Shown here in pieces: positions 1 through 4,711 of a stretch of 7,645 nt of DNA. Source of the stretch: an uncultured Phycisphaerales bacterium (GTDB taxonomy: Bacteria > Planctomycetota > Phycisphaerae > Phycisphaerales > UBA1924). Below the pieces are notes generated by a model, which was not told where the DNA came from, did not search any database, and was given only the letters and a program-made list of their open reading frames with translations. Position numbers and translations under genes: made by a program. The number at the start of each line of letters is the position of its first letter. Position 1 is the first letter of the stretch. Where the stretch lies: the NCBI GenBank assembly GCA_937879825.1, contig CALFMQ010000428.1, positions 1-7,645 of the forward strand, written 5' to 3'.

Positions 1-53
1 GCTGGATCAGGGTGTCGTTCAGGCATCTCTTCGATCATGTCCGAATCCGACAT
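1..53 (-). CDS. Start of an unidentified gene, cut by the left window edge
   Basis: An open frame begins with ATG at 53 on the minus strand and runs off the window. Only 17 codons are visible; they read MSDSDMIEEMPERHPDP, an acidic, hydrophilic N-terminus with no signal peptide or membrane segment. It lies 69 bases downstream of the 322-residue gene on the same strand, so the two could share a transcript, although a GC-rich hairpin sits between them. There is no clear Shine-Dalgarno site before this ATG. In-frame ATGs at 38 and 26, or in-frame GTGs a few codons upstream, are alternative starts. Too little is visible to assign a function. The call rests on the open frame and on its position behind a co-directional gene. 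Confidence 0.4.
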   Translation of the reverse strand, partial: MSDSDMIEEMPERHPDP

Positions 54-89
54 GCCACTCAACTTCACCCAAATCACCCGCGTTCCCGC

Positions 90-114
90 CCCTCCCCGTC
101 GGCAGCGGGGAGGG
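90..114. repeat. GC-rich inverted repeat (9-bp stem, 7-base loop)
   Basis: CCCTCCCCG at 90-98 pairs perfectly with CGGGGAGGG at 106-114 around the loop TCGGCAG. The hairpin lies a few bases past the stop codon of the minus-strand 322-residue gene. On neither strand is it followed by a run of T, so it is not a canonical intrinsic terminator. It could be an mRNA 3'-end stabiliser, an attenuating structure between two genes of one transcript, or a copy of a dispersed extragenic palindrome. The pairing is directly visible; the role is inferred. Confidence 0.5.
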
Positions 115-122
115 AGCAGGCC

Positions 123-1091
123 TCACATCATCCCCAGCCCCCGCAGATCTTCCACCGGCTCATCGAACGAGCAACTCCCGAACGAGATCGCAAACCGCTC
201 CCGCACCGACGCCAGCCGCGCAATCTCGATCGCCTTCCCCCGCCACGACGCGTGCGTCTCGCCCAACTGGAACGCGCCCGCATCCGTCTCGCTCAGCACC
301 CGCTCCGCATCATGCACGCCCATCGCGCCCGTCCGGATGAACGCGCTCGCCAGGAATACATTCAAAAACCCGTGCATCACACCCCGCGGCGAATCGGGCC
401 TGTACGTCAACGCCCGCTCCGCCCGCACCGGATGGTGCAGCCCCGCCGTCGCCTTGAACGCCACATCCGCAGCAGCGCAGTTCGCAATAAACCCCGCCAC
501 CGCTTCCGGCGGCGGAATCAAATCCGCCGTCACGCCCCCCGTGCGAATCTTCGCCCGCGCGCCCGTCCCCGCCAGCGCCGAGATGATCCCCCGCGTGTCG
601 TCGCGCCAGTCCACCTCGAAGAACGGCTCGATCTGCTCCGGAATGATCTTCAGCGCCCGATCAACATCGTGCCCGCTCGCCGCCTTCAACTCGATCGTGT
701 CGATCACAGCGCCCCCCGTCACCGCCACGGGGGACATCGCCGAGTCATCACCGCCCTCCGCGCCCTCGTTCAGCGCCAGCGGCCCGAAGTCCGGCGCATA
801 CTTCTGATTGAAGGCGAAAATCCGGTCAATGTCCGCATCCAGATCGGCACCGGTCAGCGCCGACACATACCACGGCTCCGCGTCCCCATCCTCCGCCCAG
901 AACCGCTCGCCGCACTTCTCAAACTCGTCGAGCCGCGCCACCGTCGTGATGAACCGCGCCAGAATCCACGACTCATCGCCCGCCCGGTACCGCGCATAGT
1001 TCTCAACCGCCGGGCCCATCTCCAGCTTCGCCGGCGGGAACAGCCCCGCATAATCAACAATCGAGTCCATCAAAACGCGCACCGCGCTCAT
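123..1091 (-). CDS. Conserved protein of unknown function, possible TIM-barrel enzyme
   Basis: A 322-residue soluble protein with no signal peptide or membrane helix. I do not know a characterised function. It resembles a family I recall only as 'hypothetical protein' in planctomycetes and actinobacteria. Motifs that look like conserved active-site loops are VDYAGLFPP (12-20), FFEVDW (157-162), KIRTGG (181-186), FKATAGLHH (212-220), HGFLN (240-244) and FGSCSF (304-309). The alternation of short hydrophobic strands ending in charged or Gly-rich loops (ARAKIRTGG, DVAFKATAG) suggests a beta/alpha barrel with catalytic or phosphate-binding Lys and His residues; this is inference. The start is supported by AAGGA at 1099-1103 (minus strand) 7 bases before the ATG. 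It is divergent from the glycosyltransferase gene and followed by the partial gene at 1-53. Codon use matches its neighbours. The gene itself is near certain; the function is unknown. Confidence 0.9.
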   Translation of the reverse strand: MSAVRVLMDSIVDYAGLFPPAKLEMGPAVENYARYRAGDESWILARFITTVARLDEFEKCGERFWAEDGDAEPWYVSALTGADLDADIDRIFAFNQKYAPDFGPLALNEGAEGGDDSAMSPVAVTGGAVIDTIELKAASGHDVDRALKIIPEQIEPFFEVDWRDDTRGIISALAGTGARAKIRTGGVTADLIPPPEAVAGFIANCAAADVAFKATAGLHHPVRAERALTYRPDSPRGVMHGFLNVFLASAFIRTGAMGVHDAERVLSETDAGAFQLGETHASWRGKAIEIARLASVRERFAISFGSCSFDEPVEDLRGLGMM

Positions 1092-1166
1092 CGCTCATTC
1101 CTTTCATCCCGCCCGCCACAAGGGTACACACCACGCCCGACCCCGTTTGTGATAAAAGCCCCACCA
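1092..1166. promoter_or_regulatory. Divergent intergenic region between the unknown-function gene and the glycosyltransferase gene
   Basis: These 75 bases must hold the promoters for both flanking genes if each is transcribed on its own. For the plus strand, TGTGATAAA (1148-1156) resembles an extended -10 element, with a weak -35-like TACACA at 1125-1130 at a poor 20-base spacing. Transcription from it would start only a few bases before the ATG at 1167, so the message would be nearly leaderless. For the minus strand the only clear element is the Shine-Dalgarno AAGGA at 1099-1103; I see no convincing minus-strand -35/-10 pair. The promoter reading is low-confidence. Confidence 0.25.
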
Positions 1167-2249
1167 ATGCCCGACTCCCAGCACGCAGGCAAGTCCGTCC
1201 TCCTCATCGAGCAGGGATTCCTCAAGTCCCGCGCCGGCAAACCCATCCACGGCGTCGAACTCTTCCGACTCTTCCTCATCCGCCAGATGATCCAACTCGG
1301 CGTCGATGTCACCGTCCTCTGCGAACAATCCTGGAAACCCATCCTCGAAGAACGCCTCGAAGGCGCACTCCCCAAAATCATCACCACACCCTCCCTCCGG
1401 GGCGTCGTCGCCACCGGCATCCCCGCCGCGTTGTTCGTCAAGAAACCCAAGCCCAGGTACGACGCCGTCATGTTCGGCGACCCCGGCCGCGGCCTCCTCC
1501 CCGCCATGCGCATCGCCAAGTGGCGCCGCCTCGCCAGGCGCTACTTCGTCATGTCCCACCGCCAGCCCAAGGACGAAGTCTGCCGCGCCATGGACAAGAT
1601 GAACCTCGATGTCCTGGCCGTCTCCGAGTTCGTCGCGTCCCGCTACCGGCGCAACAACTACTCGCGAAACCTCGACATCTACTACGGCATCGCCAACGCC
1701 CCAGACTTCTACCCGCCCACCACGCCCCGCCCCTCCGACGGGCTTTGCCACTTCGTCATGGTCGCCCGCCTCCCCAACATCTCCAAGCGCCTCGATTGGG
1801 CGCTCGAAGCGTTCCAGTCACTCCCCGACGATGTGCGCCGCCGCTCCCGCCTCCACCTCGCCTCTTTCATCGAACCGACCGACCTCGGCATCGAGGGCGT
1901 CGTCTGCCACCCGTGGCTCCCCGCCGACCGCATCCCCGAACTCCTGCGCCAGATGGATGTCATGCTCGCCATCTCCCGCCGCGAGACCTTCTCGCAGGCC
2001 ATCGTCCAGGGCATGCTCACGGCCCTCCCCATCATCTCGGGCGACCACCCCGTCTATGTCGAGAAGGTTGACACCGGTGGGGGAATCGTGTGTTCCGACG
2101 CGGCGGCCGTCCGCGACGCCATGATCACCCTCGCCTCCGACCCCGCCCTCCGCGCCCGGATGGGGGCCATCGGGCGTGAAACCGCCCTGGCGCGCTATGC
2201 TTGGGACACCGACCGATTCCTGACGCAATACCTCTTCCGCGGGGTCTGA
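1167..2249 (+). CDS. Glycosyltransferase, GT4-like (GT-B fold)
   Basis: A 360-residue cytoplasmic protein, a usual length for GT-B retaining glycosyltransferases. These transfer a sugar from a nucleotide sugar to a lipid- or glycan-linked acceptor; donor and acceptor cannot be read here. The N-terminal half (about 10-190) has the Rossmann-like opening VLLIEQGF and GVELFRLFLIRQM, where a GT-B acceptor domain is expected. The C-terminal half carries the donor-site signature VARLPNISKRLDWALEAF (199-216, with Arg201 and Lys207), HPWLP (248-252), and RRETFSQAIVQGM (271-283) followed by ALPIISGDHP. In the last segment the usual E-x7-E is E273-x7-Q281. The C-terminal 'DPALRARMGAIGRETALARYAWD' type helix region is typical of GT4. 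ATG at 1167 was chosen because the sequence before it is antisense to the neighbouring gene; GTG at 1149 is an alternative. There is no Shine-Dalgarno site. A role in envelope glycan or LPS synthesis is inferred from the family only. Confidence 0.85.
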   Translation: MPDSQHAGKSVLLIEQGFLKSRAGKPIHGVELFRLFLIRQMIQLGVDVTVLCEQSWKPILEERLEGALPKIITTPSLRGVVATGIPAALFVKKPKPRYDAVMFGDPGRGLLPAMRIAKWRRLARRYFVMSHRQPKDEVCRAMDKMNLDVLAVSEFVASRYRRNNYSRNLDIYYGIANAPDFYPPTTPRPSDGLCHFVMVARLPNISKRLDWALEAFQSLPDDVRRRSRLHLASFIEPTDLGIEGVVCHPWLPADRIPELLRQMDVMLAISRRETFSQAIVQGMLTALPIISGDHPVYVEKVDTGGGIVCSDAAAVRDAMITLASDPALRARMGAIGRETALARYAWDTDRFLTQYLFRGV

Positions 2250-2266
2250 TTTGGCAAATTTGGGGT

Positions 2267-2294
2267 TTCGCCGAAGGATCGTCGGCTCTACAAT
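2267..2294 (+). promoter_or_regulatory. Probable sigma-70-type promoter of the homogentisate dioxygenase gene
   Basis: TACAAT at 2289-2294 matches the -10 consensus at five of six positions and stands out in this GC-rich sequence. A weak -35-like TTCGCC lies at 2267-2272 with 16 bases between. Transcription would start near 2301, giving a leader of about 29 bases that contains the ribosome-binding site. This suggests the dioxygenase gene can be expressed independently of the glycosyltransferase gene that ends at 2249. The weak -35 leaves room for an activator, but no operator is evident. Confidence 0.4.
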
Positions 2295-2319
2295 GAACCC
2301 CCCGAATAATCGAACGACC

Positions 2320-2324
2320 GGAGG
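2320..2324 (+). promoter_or_regulatory. Ribosome-binding site GGAGG
   Basis: GGAGG ends 5 bases before the ATG at 2330 and fixes that start. It is the clearest Shine-Dalgarno in the window; the glycosyltransferase and LptD-like genes have none recognisable. Confidence 0.75.
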
Positions 2325-2329
2325 CCGCA

Positions 2330-3664
2330 ATGCCCTATTACATGAAGCTCGGAAACCTCCCCAAAACCCGGCACACCCAGTTCCGACGCCCCGACGGCGC
2401 GCTCTACTCCGAAGAACTCTTCGGCACCGAGGGCTTCGTCGGACCCACCTCCACCCTCTACCACATCCATCCGCCCACCCAGGTCTTCGGCTGGAACACC
2501 AAGTACGCCACCAAGCCCGAGTACGTCGAAACCTCAACCATGCGCATGCGCCACCTCAAGACGCACGCCATGAAGCCCAAGGGCGACGCCGTCACCGGTC
2601 GCGTCGTCCTCTTCGGCAACGCAGATGTCGAAATGGCCATCTGCACACCCGCCGAGCAAATGTCCTACCACTTCAAGAACGGACAGGGCGACGAGTGCTT
2701 CTTCATCCACTACGGCCGCGGCACCGTCCACTCCATGTTCGGAACCCTCAAGTTCCACGAGAAGGACTACATCGTCATCCCCAAGGGCACCATCTACCGC
2801 ATCGAGTTCGATGACCTCCCCGACGACCAGCGCCCGCAGGGAATGACCAAGGCCGACATGCCCTTCGGCCGCTTCATCCTTTTCGAAACCTGCAACGCCT
2901 CGCACATCCATCCGCCGCCGCGCTACCTCTCCAAGACCACTTCGCAGTTCCTCGAGCACGCGCCCTACTGCGAGCGCGATCTCCGCATCCCCGAATACCC
3001 CCTCGCCTACGACGAACTCGGCGACTTCGAAGTCCGCATCAAGGCGCTCAACGCCGTCCACACCTACACCTATCACTACCACCCCCTCGATGTCGTCGGC
3101 TGGGACGGCTGCTACTACCCCTACATCTTCAACATCGATGACTTCTCACCCATCGTCGGCAAACTCCACATGCCGCCGCCCATCCATCAGACCTTCGAAG
3201 GCCACAACTTCGTCATCTGCTCCTTCTGCCCGCGCATGCTCGATTTCCACCCCAACGCCATCGTCGTCCCCTACAACCACTCCAACATCGACTCCGACGA
3301 AATCCTCTACTACGTCGAGGGCAACTACAAAGCCCGCAAGGGAATCGATATCGGTTCCATCTCGCTCCACCCCCAGGGCATCCCCCACGGCCCGCACCCC
3401 GGCACCGTCGAGGCATCACTCGGCGCCAAGTTCACCAACGAACTCGCCGTCATGTGCGACACCTTCCGCCCCATGTACCCCACGAAGGAAGCCCTCGCCC
3501 TCGACGACGCCAAGTACCCCGAGTCATGGAAAGAGGGCCACTACCCCCTCACCAAGGACCGCATGCACTCCGAGACCGGCTTCCCCCTCAACGGCACATC
3601 TCCCAACGGGCACGCCAAGTCCGCATCCGGCAAAGGCGAAGGCGTCACCAATGTCTGGACCTGA
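2330..3664 (+). CDS. hmgA: Homogentisate 1,2-dioxygenase family protein
   Basis: A 444-residue cytosolic non-haem iron enzyme, close to the usual 400-450. Family members open the ring of homogentisate with O2 to maleylacetoacetate, the central step of tyrosine and phenylalanine catabolism. The family opening is clear (KLGNLPKTRHTQFRRPDG, then LYSEELFGTEGFVG). Near the C-terminus YNHSNIDSDEILYYVEGNY and LHPQGIPHGPHPG supply the expected iron ligands His317, Glu324 and His353, by analogy with human His335, Glu341 and His371. His280 may match the human active-site His292. The H-to-E spacing is one residue longer than in the human enzyme, as I recall for a separate bacterial branch. The last 25 residues are a Gly/Ser/Lys-rich tail of low complexity. 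The start is fixed by GGAGG at 2320-2324. No other tyrosine-pathway gene is visible, so the substrate is assigned by family; a related aromatic diol is possible. Confidence 0.87.
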   Translation: MPYYMKLGNLPKTRHTQFRRPDGALYSEELFGTEGFVGPTSTLYHIHPPTQVFGWNTKYATKPEYVETSTMRMRHLKTHAMKPKGDAVTGRVVLFGNADVEMAICTPAEQMSYHFKNGQGDECFFIHYGRGTVHSMFGTLKFHEKDYIVIPKGTIYRIEFDDLPDDQRPQGMTKADMPFGRFILFETCNASHIHPPPRYLSKTTSQFLEHAPYCERDLRIPEYPLAYDELGDFEVRIKALNAVHTYTYHYHPLDVVGWDGCYYPYIFNIDDFSPIVGKLHMPPPIHQTFEGHNFVICSFCPRMLDFHPNAIVVPYNHSNIDSDEILYYVEGNYKARKGIDIGSISLHPQGIPHGPHPGTVEASLGAKFTNELAVMCDTFRPMYPTKEALALDDAKYPESWKEGHYPLTKDRMHSETGFPLNGTSPNGHAKSASGKGEGVTNVWT

Positions 3665-3704
3665 TCGCATCCGTTGAAAACCAGATTGTTCTTCCTCCAT
3701 CCGG

Positions 3705-3738
3705 AAAGCCCCGGCCCGCGAAACCGGGGCTTTTGCTT
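3705..3738 (+). terminator. Strong intrinsic terminator, probably bidirectional
   Basis: AAAGCCCCGG (3705-3714) and CCGGGGCTTT (3724-3733) form a perfect 10-bp stem around a 9-base loop. On the plus strand the stem runs into TTTTGCTT, a usable T-rich tail, 40 bases past the dioxygenase stop. Read on the minus strand the stem ends in TTT before CC, so it can also stop transcription coming from the convergent AMP nucleosidase gene, though with a poorer tail. The remaining part of this 157-base gap (3739-3821) shows no gene or structure that I can support. Confidence 0.88.
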
Positions 3739-3821
3739 GCGCTCCGGTAGATGATGCCGCGGTGCCACCGCTTCTCGTTGAGGCAGGAACGCATCCGCAA
3801 GCGACGCTCCGTCACGCACCG

Positions 3822-4640
3822 CTAATACTTGAAGTGCTTGATCGCCTCGCCCTTCTCATCGATCTGCAGCATCGACGCGATCCCGATCGACAAGTGCTCC
3901 TCACCCCACTTCTCCGTCACCTTCGCGTCCGACGCCTCCGTCTTCACGCCCTCGGGCGTGATCGGCACATCCGACACCAGCAAGAGCGCCCCGCGCGCAA
4001 TCTCATTGTGGTGACCCACGATAAACACCGTCGCCGTCTCCATATCGATCGCCACGCACGTCAGCCGCTTCAAGCGCGCCAGGAACCGATCGTCGTGCTC
4101 CCATACCCGCCGATTCGTCGTGTACACCACGCCCGTTCGGTAATCGAACCCGCGCTCGACGATCTTCTCCGACACAAACTTGTGCAGCTTGAAACTCGGC
4201 AGCGCCGGCACCTCCGGCGGGAAATAATCCAGCGAAGTACCCTCACCCCGAATCGCAGCGATCGGCAAGATGAAGTGCCCGATCTCCGTCGTCGGCTTCA
4301 ACCCGCCGCACTTGCCCAGGAACAGCACACCCTTGGGCATCCGCGCCGACAACAAGTCCATCACCGTGGCAGCATTGGGCGACCCGATCCCGAAGTTGAT
4401 GATCGTCAGCCCCTCGTCGCAGGTCGCCGCCTGCATCGGCCGACCCTCGCCGTAAATGTCGCAACCGAACCGCTTGGCGAAACTCCTCGTGTAATGATCG
4501 AAGTTCGTCAGCAGGATGTAGTCGCCGAAACGGTCGATCGGCATCCCCGTGTACCGGGGCAGCCAGTTCCGCGCGATCTCCATCTTCTTCTCATCAGGCC
4601 CGAGCGGGCCATACTCAACCGCCGGGGTTCGTCGCATCAT
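3822..4640 (-). CDS. amn: AMP nucleosidase, short catalytic-domain form
   Basis: A 272-residue cytosolic enzyme of the purine nucleoside phosphorylase/hydrolase superfamily, expected to hydrolyse AMP to adenine and ribose 5-phosphate. Family landmarks are NWLPRYTG (25-32), FGDYILLTNF (38-47), FGIGSPNAA (83-91, Gly-rich phosphate-site loop), FLGKCGG (107-113), IRGEGTSLDYFPPEVPALP (130-148), TTNRRVWEHD (174-183), DMETA (199-203, with the Glu that holds ribose in this superfamily) and SDVP (223-226, with the catalytic-type Asp). The protein lacks the N-terminal regulatory domain of the roughly 480-residue E. coli Amn and resembles the 260-residue enzymes of Bacteroidetes. ATG at 4640 was chosen because AGGA lies 7 bases upstream; GTG at 4643 and ATG at 4637 are adjacent alternatives. 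It is divergent from the LptD-like gene and convergent with the dioxygenase gene, so probably monocistronic here. Confidence 0.9.
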   Translation of the reverse strand: MMRRTPAVEYGPLGPDEKKMEIARNWLPRYTGMPIDRFGDYILLTNFDHYTRSFAKRFGCDIYGEGRPMQAATCDEGLTIINFGIGSPNAATVMDLLSARMPKGVLFLGKCGGLKPTTEIGHFILPIAAIRGEGTSLDYFPPEVPALPSFKLHKFVSEKIVERGFDYRTGVVYTTNRRVWEHDDRFLARLKRLTCVAIDMETATVFIVGHHNEIARGALLLVSDVPITPEGVKTEASDAKVTEKWGEEHLSIGIASMLQIDEKGEAIKHFKY

Positions 4641-4658
4641 CACACTATCCTACCGCGC

Positions 4659-4687
4659 TTGTCGCTCCGCCCCCCGCCCCGTAGCAT
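4659..4687 (+). promoter_or_regulatory. Candidate promoter of the LptD-like gene
   Basis: TTGTCG (4659-4664) and TAGCAT (4682-4687) each match four of six sigma-70 consensus positions and are exactly 17 bases apart. Transcription would begin near 4694, leaving a leader of about 18 bases with no Shine-Dalgarno before the ATG at 4712. The whole divergent gap to the AMP nucleosidase gene is only 71 bases, so both promoters must lie in it. By eye matching only; the GC-rich spacer weakens the case. Confidence 0.3.
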
Positions 4688-4711
4688 CCGCGCCGTTCGC
4701 AGACGCACGCA

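Noticed and set aside
12..1166. A very long plus-strand open frame fused in frame to the start of the glycosyltransferase
   Set aside because: Its product here is Arg/Pro/His-rich and of low complexity, it is antisense to the well-supported 322-residue gene, and all family-like sequence begins at the ATG at 1167. It is open only because the DNA is GC-rich.
3735..3802. GCTTGCG near 3736 and CGCAAGC near 3796 as a distant inverted repeat
   Set aside because: Only 7 bases, widely spaced and expected by chance; no att site or integrase nearby.
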